Assembly: GCA_964016105.1 (NCBI GenBank)
Contig: CAXHEX010000024.1
Coordinates: forward strand, 9,873 to 73,872
Length of the DNA stretch: 64,000 nucleotides
Reading direction: 5' to 3'
Source of the DNA: Ketobacter sp964016105
Lineage (GTDB): Bacteria; Pseudomonadota; Gammaproteobacteria; Pseudomonadales; Ketobacteraceae
The notes under the pieces are model-generated. The model was not told the DNA's origin, ran no database searches, and worked only from the letters and a program-made list of their open reading frames with translations. The position numbers were made by a program, and so were the translations under genes. Shown here one piece after another: positions 7,512 to 15,740 of the stretch; within the stretch, counting starts at the first letter, position 1, and the number at the start of each line of letters is the position of its first letter.

Positions 7512-8934
7512 GCTTTGGCCAACCACCTCCCAATGCTTTGTAAAGTTCAACTGTGTCGCTAAGGATCAGCCGCTGATTGTTAAGCAGTTGTTGTTTTGCA
7601 GCCAGCAGCGAGCGTTCGGATTCAAACACCTCCAGTTGTGTGGTCATGCCCTCCTGTAGTCTGGCTCGGGTTTGATTGGCTACCACATCAAGGCTTTCTT
7701 CCTGCAGTTTCAGGGTTTCCCGTTGCTGTTTGTGATTGGACAGGTTGGTAAGGGCGGCCTCCACCTCTTCAAACGCTCGCATTACCGTGGTGCGGTACTG
7801 TTGCTCTGCAAGCTTTGATTGGGCCTGGCTCACTTTATAGCGGGCATTTACGCCGGGATCAAAAATCGGAATGGAAATTCTGGGGGTTAAACCGGCAGTG
7901 AAGATATCCAACAATTGCGACAGCTCTCCACTGGTGTTGCCGATGTTGGATGTGAGCGACACCGAAGGCAAACGCGCCAAGCTGGCCTGGCCTTCCAGTT
8001 CGTAGGTCTGCAATACACCGTACTGAGCTGCAATAATGTCAGGGCGTTTGGCTAACAAATCCGAGGGTAGCCCAGCGGGAACATCAATGTATTTGAAGGT
8101 TCCACTGAAGCCTCTGCTGGGTATGCTGAGATCGCCGGCCGCCACCCCAAGTAGCGTGGCGATGGAATTCTCTGATAGCTGACGCAGGCGCTGCAATTCC
8201 AGCAAGTCCGTTTCTAACCGTTTAATTTCCGCCTGTTGTTGTAGTAGGCGGGTTTTGGGCAGCATACCTTCATTCAATTGCGAGCGATAGATGGTTTCAA
8301 TATCACGGTTTGCCTGCAGCGCCTTTTGTTGTTGCTGTATCTGCTCATCCAGTTGACACAGTTGAAAATAATTGGAGGCAACATCGGACACCAATGTGAG
8401 ATAGCCCGCGCGCCATTCTGCTTCACTGGCTTGATAAGCGGCTTCTTGGGCTGCCACGCCTTTTTTTAGTTTGCCCCAGATATCAATTTCCCAGGCCAGG
8501 GCAGACGCATAACTGCGTTGGTGACTGGTGTCACGGCCTTCGGTTTTTTGAAAGCTCTCGCCATAGGCCGCATCAATGGTGGGTAGCCTGGCTGCATTGG
8601 CAGTACTGACGCTGGCTTTTGCCACATCGCTGCGGGCGGAAAGCACTTTGAGATCGTTGTTGTTGACGATCGCACGGGCCACCAATTTATCCAGATAAGG
8701 ATCATCGAAATTACTCCACCAGTCTGGGCGAATTACCGCTTTCACAGTGGCAGAGTTATCTGACCAAGTAGCGTTTGCTACCACGGAAGGAGCGGAAGAG
8801 GGCGTCTTAGCCAGGTGGCCACAAGCGGACAGTACAGCAGCGCTGGTGAAAACAAAGATCCATTGAACTGCCTTGTTGACGGCCTTGGGCTTTCCACTTT
8901 GATAAGTTCTGTTTGCTGGTCCTACTTTACACAC
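7489..8934 (-). CDS. TolC/NodT-family outer-membrane factor lipoprotein
   Basis: 481-aa outer-membrane efflux protein of the RND/NodT lipoprotein type. A signal sequence ends in the lipobox LSAC with Cys38. The typical motif WWSNFDDPYLDKLV follows, then two OEP repeats with long helices. SALAWEIDIWGKL lies in the first half, and PDIIAAQ and PRISIPIFDPG mark the second. The start is GTG at 8934, with GAGGAAGG seven bases upstream; no in-frame ATG lies nearby. It is the first gene of the exporter operon and should form the outer-membrane exit duct for the peptide system. NodT relatives more often serve drug pumps, so the assignment to peptide export comes from the operon. Confidence 0.88.
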   Translation of the reverse strand: MCKVGPANRTYQSGKPKAVNKAVQWIFVFTSAAVLSACGHLAKTPSSAPSVVANATWSDNSATVKAVIRPDWWSNFDDPYLDKLVARAIVNNNDLKVLSARSDVAKASVSTANAARLPTIDAAYGESFQKTEGRDTSHQRSYASALAWEIDIWGKLKKGVAAQEAAYQASEAEWRAGYLTLVSDVASNYFQLCQLDEQIQQQQKALQANRDIETIYRSQLNEGMLPKTRLLQQQAEIKRLETDLLELQRLRQLSENSIATLLGVAAGDLSIPSRGFSGTFKYIDVPAGLPSDLLAKRPDIIAAQYGVLQTYELEGQASLARLPSVSLTSNIGNTSGELSQLLDIFTAGLTPRISIPIFDPGVNARYKVSQAQSKLAEQQYRTTVMRAFEEVEAALTNLSNHKQQRETLKLQEESLDVVANQTRARLQEGMTTQLEVFESERSLLAAKQQLLNNQRLILSDTVELYKALGGGWPKHVVFSEK

Positions 8935-9041
8935 GATCGATCCTTCCTCGGCAACTTACGTTCGAAGCGCCTGATGTTTTCCATTCTCCTTGTCAGTGAA
9001 ACCGTTTTGACGAAATCGGAGTAGTGTTAGTTTATTTAGAA

Positions 9042-9227
9042 TTATCCCAGTGTTGCGGGTTTGGATTTACTCAAGCTTCCCCACAACGACTGAGGTTTGT
9101 TGTTTCGCAGAGAAGCCGCTTTGACTGCTCTGCCTGATGAGCGTAATGATCCACCCACCACGGAACGCAACGCTTCTTGATCCAGTTCCACGTTGTCGGG
9201 TAAATCTTTGATCACAATTCTGGACAT
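9042..9227 (-). CDS. GG-leader precursor, 61 aa, cationic cysteine-free peptide
   Basis: The ATG at 9227 is preceded by AAGGGGAATAACT; a longer frame from 9323 lacks support. Residues 1-26 form a double-glycine leader: IVIKDLPDN, then LDQEALRSV and VGG ending at Gly26. It matches the 634-948 leader at nearly every key position. The 35 residues after the GG carry about seven Lys/Arg, no Asp or Glu and no Cys, with one Trp and many Ser. This is the profile of an unmodified class II bacteriocin-like or signalling peptide, though short and low in hydrophobic residues. It lies 107 bases upstream of the exporter operon on the same strand, so it may share its transcript. Product function is unknown. 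Confidence 0.72.
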   Translation of the reverse strand: MSRIVIKDLPDNVELDQEALRSVVGGSLRSSGRAVKAASLRNNKPQSLWGSLSKSKPATLG

Positions 9228-9276
9228 AGTTATTCCCCTTTTGAAAAGGTATGTGTCAATCTCGATGTACGCAGAT

Positions 9277-9292
9277 GCTAGTGTAATCCCCT
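9277..9292 (-). promoter_or_regulatory. Weak sigma54-like promoter candidate
   Basis: On the minus strand a GG (9290-9289) and a GC (9278-9277) are exactly ten bases apart, within GGGG-ATTACACTA-GCAT. The -12 half (TAGCAT) is acceptable, but the -24 half lacks TGGCA. It would put a start about 38 bases before the cationic peptide gene. This spacing occurs by chance often enough that the call is tentative. Confidence 0.22.
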
Positions 9293-9421
9293 TGGTGATG
9301 TGGGGATAGAGTAAAATTACCAATTCCTGAACAGTAATTGTGACTCGTTTTGTATCTGGGCAACATTCATATCTGGGTTTCCAAATTAGCGCTTACTGCA
9401 ACTAGCCCTTTTGAGATCTCT

Positions 9422-10645
9422 TTATAACGTCTTCAAATAAACCCAGTAAGCGGCAATGCCCAATACCAATGTGATTCCAGCGCTCAAACTAGCTAGTTTC
9501 CATACACTTATGGAACTAGGTCGATTTATATCTGCTTGTATATTGCTCGCTGGATTATTTTTAACCTGCTCGACTCGGGTACTTTCATCTAACGAAATGG
9601 CATTAGTTGAATAAATAAGCTGCAGACGCCCCAGTCGAATCACATCCCCATCCTTAAGCGCCCCATTATCAACTCGTTCAGAATTTATCCAGGTGCCGTT
9701 GCTCGAATTCTGATCTTGTAACTGCCAGTGGTCTTTGTGTATCTCCAATTTGGCATGTTGTTTCGACAAACTGCTGTCATCGATGCTGATATCGCAATCA
9801 GGATGTCGACCGATTGTATATTGGGTTTTAATCAGTTGAATTTGTGCTGGATCCATGGAGCCTGATTGGTCATTTAGGAAAGCCACGGGCATTGCAGCGT
9901 CAAAGAATTGGGTTGCGTCTTCATCTATTTGTTCCAATACCGTGTGCAGTGGTTCCAGCTCTGCCAGGTCAGCTAGCGCGGTGACATCGTCGTCCCGGTG
10001 TTCATGTTCATGCTGGTTCCCTCGAACCAGGGTCTCGTCACTGATGGTTGTATTAACGGCCACTACGGGGCCGATCACTTCGAAGATTAGTTTGTCGAAA
10101 CGCAATTCATCTCCGGGAAATGCGTCTGCCTGCTCAATACGTTTGCCGTTGAGGTAAGTACCGTTGGTGGAGTTCAGATCCGATATTTGCAGGCGATCAT
10201 TTACCACTGTGATACGTGCGTGTTGGCGAGAGAGTAGGTTGCTTTCGATGCGTAAGTCGCTGGTAGCATCCCGCCCCACCACCACTTGGTTTTCCAGAGG
10301 GTAGACTTTCGCCGCCAACGAATTGGATTTTGAACGCAAGCCCCAATCGCCAGGGCGACAGGAGTTAGGGTCCACCAGTTCCAGTTCAACGTCACCCAGC
10401 TGAATGATATCCCAGGGCTTTATGCTGGTTTTTTGAGCAACGGGTTGGCTATTTAAATAAGTGCCTCCGGAGCTGAGTAAATCAACAATGGCCAATTGGT
10501 CCCCATTCACCAGTATTTCCGCATGGAAGTCTGAAACAGATGGAAAATTCAACACTAAGTCGTTCGTTTTGTTACTGCCAAGGCTGATAGATGAAGAAAT
10601 TTTAATGAACTGATCCGGATCTTGCCGGACGTGCAGCCTTAGCAT
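9422..10645 (-). CDS. Triple-FHA-domain protein with C-terminal membrane anchor
   Basis: 407 aa. Three forkhead-associated domains are visible. FHA1 at about 20-90 is degenerate (SVSDFH, SSGGTYLN). FHA2 at about 118-190 is canonical (VGRD, LSRQHARI, NSTNGTYLNG). FHA3 at about 275-345 is canonical (IGRHPDCD, LSKQHAKL, NSSNGTWIN). One transmembrane segment at about 382-405 anchors it with the FHA domains in the cytoplasm. FHA domains bind phosphothreonine, which implies a Ser/Thr kinase, but none is encoded in this window. It is divergent from the channel fusion gene and upstream of the cationic peptide gene on the same strand. It is probably a signalling scaffold; its partner is unknown. Confidence 0.85.
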   Translation of the reverse strand: MLRLHVRQDPDQFIKISSSISLGSNKTNDLVLNFPSVSDFHAEILVNGDQLAIVDLLSSGGTYLNSQPVAQKTSIKPWDIIQLGDVELELVDPNSCRPGDWGLRSKSNSLAAKVYPLENQVVVGRDATSDLRIESNLLSRQHARITVVNDRLQISDLNSTNGTYLNGKRIEQADAFPGDELRFDKLIFEVIGPVVAVNTTISDETLVRGNQHEHEHRDDDVTALADLAELEPLHTVLEQIDEDATQFFDAAMPVAFLNDQSGSMDPAQIQLIKTQYTIGRHPDCDISIDDSSLSKQHAKLEIHKDHWQLQDQNSSNGTWINSERVDNGALKDGDVIRLGRLQLIYSTNAISLDESTRVEQVKNNPASNIQADINRPSSISVWKLASLSAGITLVLGIAAYWVYLKTL

Positions 10646-10804
10646 AATGAGTCCTGGTTAGTTGGGTCTTGTTACTGGGGCTTGTGTTTGTATTGCATCA
10701 GGGCTGTTATTTTCATAGAGTGATTGCCCGTCTAACCCCTTTACATGTGCAGCTTCTGTTTTCGACGAACCGAATTATAGGAATAAGGTTTCTCCCAGTT
10801 CAAG
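10646..10804. promoter_or_regulatory. Divergent promoter region of the FHA and channel genes
   Basis: This 159-bp gap separates the leftward triple-FHA gene from the rightward channel fusion gene and must contain their start signals. A TTATAG box near 10776 could be a -10 for the rightward gene. No sigma54 spacing match is seen on the plus strand. No strong element stands out. Confidence 0.3.
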
Positions 10805-11941
10805 ATGAACAAAGACCGAGAACTCGCAAAGCTAATTAAGCAACATCAACTCTGGCTGAAAACGAACAGGAGCGAAGGCCAGCGCCTGGACCTTTCTGGT
10901 GCTCATCTGGATGGCGCTGATTTTTCTGGTGTGGATCTCAGTGGCGCCATTTTTGTGGGTGCTTCTCTGAATGGTGCTCGCTTTAGCAATAGCCTGCTGG
11001 TTCATGCTGATTTCACTGATGCCAGCCTCAGTGGCGCCAATTTTCGCCAAGCTAATCTGATTCTGACTGATTTCAGCAGTGCGGATTTACAGGGCGCCGA
11101 TTTCCAAAACACCATTGAGGCGGCTTTGGCCACCAAAGATATGCGTGGCAGAGGGCCCAGTTTTAAAGATGCCCGCTTGGATGGGGCTAAGCTACAATCG
11201 GCCTATTGTTACCTAAGTGATTTTTCCAGTGCACAGCTTGATGGCTCAAGTTTTAATTCAGCCTTATTGGAGCGGGCCTGTTTGGCACGATGCGATTTAA
11301 CGGATATTGAATTTACCCAGGCAAAACTGACTTCGGCAGATTTAACCGCTGCAGATCTAACCGGTGCCAGCTTTAATGGGGCTGACTTGACCCATGCCAA
11401 CCTGGAACAGGCAATCCTCAGTTCCGCTGATATCACCGATGCCTGTTTATTGGCAGCCAACCTAGCGGATGCCAGGGTGGATGATATCCAATACAACGGA
11501 GCCACACGTTTTAAGGGCGCGCGGGTGAATAGTTGCTACGGGAGTGCTCGTTTCAAACGTTATGCTCAGGATCAGGATTTTATTGAGGAATATAGGGAGG
11601 CCCACCCGCTGTTCTTTTGGCTGTGGTGGTGCACTACGGCCTGTGGTCGATCCTTGTCTTTAGTGGGTTTTTGGTGTTTGATCCAGGTGCTTAGTTTTGC
11701 GTTAGCCTATTTCTTACTGGGAGAAACGCAATTTTTCATAGTAAATAGTGAAACTTTGTCATGGAATTTCTTCACAGCACTGTATTACAGTGTTGAGACA
11801 TTCTCCGCATTTGGGCAGGGGGACATTACACCTAAGACCCCCATGGCAGCCGTGATTGTCACAGTGGAAGTCATAGTGGGGTATATCATGTTGGGCATAT
11901 TGATTTCGATTTTGGCAACCAAAGTGGCACGACGCAGCTGA
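10805..11941 (+). CDS. Pentapeptide-repeat protein fused to a two-TM ion channel
   Basis: 378 aa in two parts. Residues about 25-240 are tandem pentapeptide repeats of the A(D/N)LxG/F type (for example GADFSGVDLSGAIF), which fold as a right-handed beta helix. Residues about 270-375 form a KcsA-like pore: TM1 at 280-305, a pore loop, then TM2 at 347-372. The pore-loop frame YYSVETFSAFGQGDITP matches the potassium-channel pattern SVETATTVGYGD, but the filter reads AFGQG in place of TVGYG at 335-339. Both filter glycines and the following Asp remain. The repeat part should be cytoplasmic. The gene is followed after 24 bases by the double-FHA gene, so they probably form an operon. Ion specificity is uncertain because of the filter. 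Confidence 0.82.
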   Translation: MNKDRELAKLIKQHQLWLKTNRSEGQRLDLSGAHLDGADFSGVDLSGAIFVGASLNGARFSNSLLVHADFTDASLSGANFRQANLILTDFSSADLQGADFQNTIEAALATKDMRGRGPSFKDARLDGAKLQSAYCYLSDFSSAQLDGSSFNSALLERACLARCDLTDIEFTQAKLTSADLTAADLTGASFNGADLTHANLEQAILSSADITDACLLAANLADARVDDIQYNGATRFKGARVNSCYGSARFKRYAQDQDFIEEYREAHPLFFWLWWCTTACGRSLSLVGFWCLIQVLSFALAYFLLGETQFFIVNSETLSWNFFTALYYSVETFSAFGQGDITPKTPMAAVIVTVEVIVGYIMLGILISILATKVARRS

Positions 11942-11965
11942 TCTTTGAGTATTTAAGTATTATCT

Positions 11966-14380
11966 ATGGAAATTAAACTTATTCCGCTGATGGCGGATAT
12001 TAGCGAACCTTTTTTACTAGACGACCACCTTGCTTGTATCGGTCGCGCTGCTCCACCGTTGAATCAACTTCCCGCTGAGCGATTACAGCAATTGTCCAGG
12101 AGTCATGCCCGTATTTTTAGGGAAGAAGGCGATTTGTATCTGGTGGATCTTGGTAGTCGTAATGGTACCTATCTCAATGGCCAGAAGTTACAGGATCAGC
12201 CAGTGGTGGTTAAAGATGGTGACGAGCTGCGATTCGGCAATTTGGCCTTCAAAGTGGAGGACGGGGGCGTAGCCCCCGCTCTTCAGCAAGATCAGGAAGC
12301 GCCGGTATTCCTGGAATTGTGTCACCGTGGTGGTGATCAACGGGCGAAAATATTGGTAACAGAATTTCCTTGGCTGGTTGGCAAGCACGAAGATGCTATA
12401 GTGCAATTTGCTACCCAAGAAAATGTCACTATCCCTTTCCTATCACGCCGACATGCCCATTTTTTTCTGGTTGATGATTCGATCTACATTGAAGATTTGG
12501 GTAGCACCAACGGTACCTTTGTAAATGGCGAGCGTCTTAGTGGAGACAGCCATAAAATTCAACATGGCGATCTTATTCAGTTTGGCAAGAAAAATGAGAT
12601 GGCGTTTTCTGTGGTATTGCATGAAACCGTAGCCGACGATGATCGTACTGAGATAATTGATTACGATTCGGAGCAGCCAGACCAATCGGAATTAGAACCC
12701 CATACGGTGTTAGTGGATAAGGCAAACACATTTCTGGAGATCTTCTGCGATGATATGGAAGATGAGGCTGACCCAGAGCAGCCCCCAGAAGATGAAAGTG
12801 AGGCAGCTCCCGCGTCACCCAAGAAAATATCCGTTGCCGGTGCTTGGCTCAATCTCTTCTTTGGCCAGAGTGAGTCAGGCTCTGACGCACCGTCAAAAAA
12901 CAAATGGATGGTTGCGGTAGTTGTGATCCTGCTAGGTGGGGTAGGTGTTAGCGGTTACGGGTATTGGTCGCAAACGCCATTAGTGAAAGCGAAGAAACTG
13001 GCTGAAAGTGGCAAATTCCAACAATCCGCGCAAATTGCTGCAGCTGCGGTAGCCGCAGGGGAGGATAGTCAAGAGCTGAAGAATTTAGCGGTATCCGCCG
13101 CCATTCAATGGCTATTGCCAAAATGGCAACAGGCGATTGATAGTGGGGATTTCAACGAGGCTGATAGTATCGCTCAACAATTTGCTTCTGAGTTTCCCAG
13201 TAACTCAGAGCTTGATGCAATATCCTATTTGCTATCGTGGACTGGTCGGTTGGAACAAGCTGTGGGCGGAGCAGAAGCTAAATCCAAAAATGATCTTTAT
13301 ACAGCTACACCACTGTTGAAACAACTTCAGTCCGATTGGAAAGATAATAAAGCGGCGTGCCGCAAAGCCATAAATATTCTCACCCAGGAATACCCGGCAT
13401 TTTCAGGAACCCACAATACCCTGTCTAGCCAATTGCGTTTTATTTCCAGCAATGAACCCTCACTGGAGGCCATAACCGAACTGGATCAGCAATTGAAAAG
13501 AGGAATTGACGAAGGTGACGTTGAGCAGCTTCGTTTCGCATTGGCGGAATTTATTGGTAATTATCCTGCATTGTTAAAGGGCACAAAATTGCAAAGCGAT
13601 ATTGGCCTATATGCAGATCTATTAAATGCGCGAGACGCCCATCAATTCGCACAGTTAACAACTAACTTGGCTAGCAAGCCATTCCGAACCCGTGTTTTTA
13701 TTTCCTATGCGGAACCTGCTCTCACTGCTGAATTACCTGATCAGAGCTATATTGATCGATACCTCACAGCCGAAACAGCTTGGGCCAGTGGTAATTTAGT
13801 TGAAGCGATCGATATTATGACGCTGCTGGAATCTGAAAACAGATCCGGTTTGGCCGGCCAGACTCTAGCTAGCTACAATGAAATCATAACCCGATATGGT
13901 GTGCTTCTCGATATTTCTGACGTGGAATTGGCTAACAATGAAAGCCTAAAGCAGCAACTAGTCGAGCTGTATCAAATGCTGGATCCGGAGAAGGACCGTT
14001 ATATCTATAAAAAGCTGGAACCTAAGTTTAAACAACTTCAGCTTACGGGGCGCATTGATACTGAGCGTAAGTTAATTCGAGCAAATGAATTATGGAGTCG
14101 ATATCAATCATTGGGAGGAATCAAAAATCTTATGCGTTTTGAGGATCGGGTCAGCACACAATTTACTGCCCGTGCCAATGAATTAACTGAAGCCCAGAGT
14201 TTGTTTTCGGCTGCTCTAAAAGAAGCGGATAGTGCAGGCGTGAGAATTAGCAAGCAGGACCTAGAGCTTGCCAGCTTGGTGAGTAGGGAAATCAAACGTC
14301 AGAGAGAGGCCATTGAGGAAGCGCGATCTGTGCTGGGGGATAAGGTCACGACTCGTAAGTTAGCTTTGTTGGATCTGTGA
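11966..14380 (+). CDS. Double-FHA membrane protein with large periplasmic domain
   Basis: 804 aa. Two cytoplasmic FHA domains come first: FHA1 at about 20-90 (LSRSHARI, LGSRNGTYLNG) and FHA2 at about 133-205 (LSRRHAHF, LGSTNGTFVNG). An acidic linker follows at about 225-290. A single transmembrane segment at about 313-333 (MVAVVVILLGGVGVSGYGYW) then leads into a ~470-residue alpha-helical domain, probably TPR-like (repeated Ala/Leu/Gln helices such as KLAESGKFQQSAQIAAAA), in the periplasm. The topology suggests coupling of a periplasmic cue to phospho-dependent binding inside, or the reverse. It follows the channel fusion gene by 24 bases. I cannot name the family. Confidence 0.82.
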   Translation: MEIKLIPLMADISEPFLLDDHLACIGRAAPPLNQLPAERLQQLSRSHARIFREEGDLYLVDLGSRNGTYLNGQKLQDQPVVVKDGDELRFGNLAFKVEDGGVAPALQQDQEAPVFLELCHRGGDQRAKILVTEFPWLVGKHEDAIVQFATQENVTIPFLSRRHAHFFLVDDSIYIEDLGSTNGTFVNGERLSGDSHKIQHGDLIQFGKKNEMAFSVVLHETVADDDRTEIIDYDSEQPDQSELEPHTVLVDKANTFLEIFCDDMEDEADPEQPPEDESEAAPASPKKISVAGAWLNLFFGQSESGSDAPSKNKWMVAVVVILLGGVGVSGYGYWSQTPLVKAKKLAESGKFQQSAQIAAAAVAAGEDSQELKNLAVSAAIQWLLPKWQQAIDSGDFNEADSIAQQFASEFPSNSELDAISYLLSWTGRLEQAVGGAEAKSKNDLYTATPLLKQLQSDWKDNKAACRKAINILTQEYPAFSGTHNTLSSQLRFISSNEPSLEAITELDQQLKRGIDEGDVEQLRFALAEFIGNYPALLKGTKLQSDIGLYADLLNARDAHQFAQLTTNLASKPFRTRVFISYAEPALTAELPDQSYIDRYLTAETAWASGNLVEAIDIMTLLESENRSGLAGQTLASYNEIITRYGVLLDISDVELANNESLKQQLVELYQMLDPEKDRYIYKKLEPKFKQLQLTGRIDTERKLIRANELWSRYQSLGGIKNLMRFEDRVSTQFTARANELTEAQSLFSAALKEADSAGVRISKQDLELASLVSREIKRQREAIEEARSVLGDKVTTRKLALLDL

Positions 14381-14513
14381 TGTGTAGGGAAGGTATTTAA
14401 AAGTGCTTAAAGCGATATTTATTTCTTTATAACTGGCGGCCAATTTTTGCGGAAGCATTAACTAGCTAAAAAGGCTGCTCGTTTAATATAGAACGGACAA
14501 TGTTCGGTTATCG

Positions 14514-14762
14514 TTAGAGGGACAGTAATTCTGCGCCTCTCAACTCTGGCGCAAACATACCAACTATGAACCAGATTGTGGTGATTAGCCAAATACACAA
14601 AGCGTAGAGCCTGATTTGTTCGGCGTTCCAATCCAAAGCGAACCAGTCAATTAAAAAGAATGACTTCCAGCCCTCTATCCATTCAGCACCGCCCCAGCTA
14701 TATACCCACTTCCACCATAGACTGTTGAGAGAGTATATAAATATCCATAAAGTTATGCTCAT
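14514..14762 (-). CDS. Small two-TM membrane protein, hypothetical
   Basis: 82 aa starting at ATG 14762, with an AGG-type ribosome site seven bases upstream. The protein is very rich in Trp (about 11 residues) and Leu/Ile. It has an N-terminal hydrophobic segment (TLWIFIYSLNSLWW) and a clear second membrane span near 55-72 (ALCIWLITTIWFIVGMFA). No charged active-site pattern is visible and I do not recognise the family. It is followed by no gene on its own strand within 5 kb and lies in an AT-richer accessory stretch. Confidence 0.5.
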   Translation of the reverse strand: MSITLWIFIYSLNSLWWKWVYSWGGAEWIEGWKSFFLIDWFALDWNAEQIRLYALCIWLITTIWFIVGMFAPELRGAELLSL

Positions 14763-14847
14763 GTGCTTGCCTGAGTTAGATTGTCAAACTTATCGGGATT
14801 AGATTACGCTAAGGTAGTTCGCTTCATGTGTAGTTTGGACAAGGTGT

Positions 14848-15339
14848 CTATATGCCAAGAGACTTTGCCGTTTTGATCATATCAAATGGTTTGTTAATGC
14901 CTTGTATATCCTCTATTAATCTGCGTTTATTTTCTGGTATGGATTTGTACGCGATTTCGAGGTCTAATAGTTTCTTCATGTCGGCAACGATTATCTTAGA
15001 TGCCTCTTCGCCAGACATTGACGGATCGTCTTGAAGTAAATTGACGATTTTCAGTCGAACTATTAGATCCGCTGCCTCTTTATAGCTGCATTCCGTGTAC
15101 GACTTTAAATAATGGAATGAGAGCGCGGAGACTAATTCTTCTTTGGTTAGTTCCAGTCGTTTTAATTGCTCTGTTTGCAGTTTAGGTGCATTAGATCTAC
15201 ATGCTGTTTCTTTATCAGAGAATTTGGCAATACTGTCAGCTAGATTGGCTTTTGCCATATCTACTGCATTTGAGGTGTCAGCTGTAGAGCAAGCACAAAT
15301 GAGAAACGCCAGTAAACCGGTAACGTATTTATTAATCAT
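14848..15339 (-). CDS. Putative lipoprotein, hypothetical, 163 aa
   Basis: The ATG at 15339 is chosen because AGGTG stands just upstream and the protein then opens with a signal sequence (MINKYVTGLLAFLICAC). The hydrophobic stretch ends at a Cys before STAD, consistent with a lipobox, although Cys at the -2 position is unusual. The rest is helical and charged, with Cys at the CRSNAP and ECSYKE positions that could form a disulfide. Its start is 11 bases from the end of the next gene upstream (15350-15682), so the two are probably cotranscribed. No family is recognised. Confidence 0.6.
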   Translation of the reverse strand: MINKYVTGLLAFLICACSTADTSNAVDMAKANLADSIAKFSDKETACRSNAPKLQTEQLKRLELTKEELVSALSFHYLKSYTECSYKEAADLIVRLKIVNLLQDDPSMSGEEASKIIVADMKKLLDLEIAYKSIPENKRRLIEDIQGINKPFDMIKTAKSLGI

Positions 15340-15349
15340 TAGAATCACC

Positions 15350-15682
15350 TTAATAGCCAAAGCAGCCCGAGCTAATCGCGGACCAAAATTGCTTTTCTTT
15401 ATAATCTGATACATTCAGATAAGTCATATCCGCTATCCTTTGGATAACCGATCTGGTGATAGCTGGAATTTTCGCCATGGTCTTAGCCATACCTTCAAAA
15501 TCAGTAGAGTTTAGGGATATTGTCATCTCCATCATACCATTACCAACGAATATATTGGCCCAGGTACCATAGCCAATGGTTTTTATGAGTAAATCACCTA
15601 ACTCTCTTTTCTGCCGTATCTCCTCAATGGCTTCTAGGCTAATTTGACTGAATTTTAAGTTGTCTATATCGGGGCATTCCAT
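15350..15682 (-). CDS. Hypothetical protein, 110 aa
   Basis: The frame is open from 15823, but the ATG at 15682 (MECPDIDNLKF) is chosen. AGGAAC lies just upstream, and the longer version would overlap the endopeptidase gene. The protein is soluble and helical, with no signal peptide, and ends in a Cys-Phe-Gly-Tyr tail. I do not recognise it. It sits between the MepA-like endopeptidase and the lipoprotein genes, all on the minus strand, which suggests a small operon of cell-envelope function. Confidence 0.5.
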   Translation of the reverse strand: MECPDIDNLKFSQISLEAIEEIRQKRELGDLLIKTIGYGTWANIFVGNGMMEMTISLNSTDFEGMAKTMAKIPAITRSVIQRIADMTYLNVSDYKEKQFWSAISSGCFGY

Positions 15683-15740
15683 TTTCTTGTTCCTATATGG
15701 CTTGCCTATGTAGACCGTGATTGCGCAAGTATTTCCTTGA

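Noticed and set aside
2231..8934. RTX-type type I secretion of a large toxin
   Set aside because: The ABC protein has an intact catalytic C39 domain rather than a degenerate CLD, and no glycine-rich nonapeptide RTX protein is nearby.
8969..8982. GG-N10-GC match on the minus strand before the exporter operon (TGGAA ... AGGC)
   Set aside because: The -12 half is poor, and a spacing match of this kind is expected by chance in a gap of this size. It also lies inside the region used as ribosome site and leader.
8922..8984. 20-codon open frame (minus strand) with GGAG just before its ATG, overlapping the start of the outer-membrane factor gene
   Set aside because: The GGAG is only two bases from the ATG, too close for initiation, and the frame has no leader or family features. 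It may be chance.
634..9227. Lanthipeptide, microcin or other modified-peptide system
   Set aside because: No modifying enzyme (LanM, YcaO, radical SAM, cyclase) is encoded in the window, and neither core contains cysteine.
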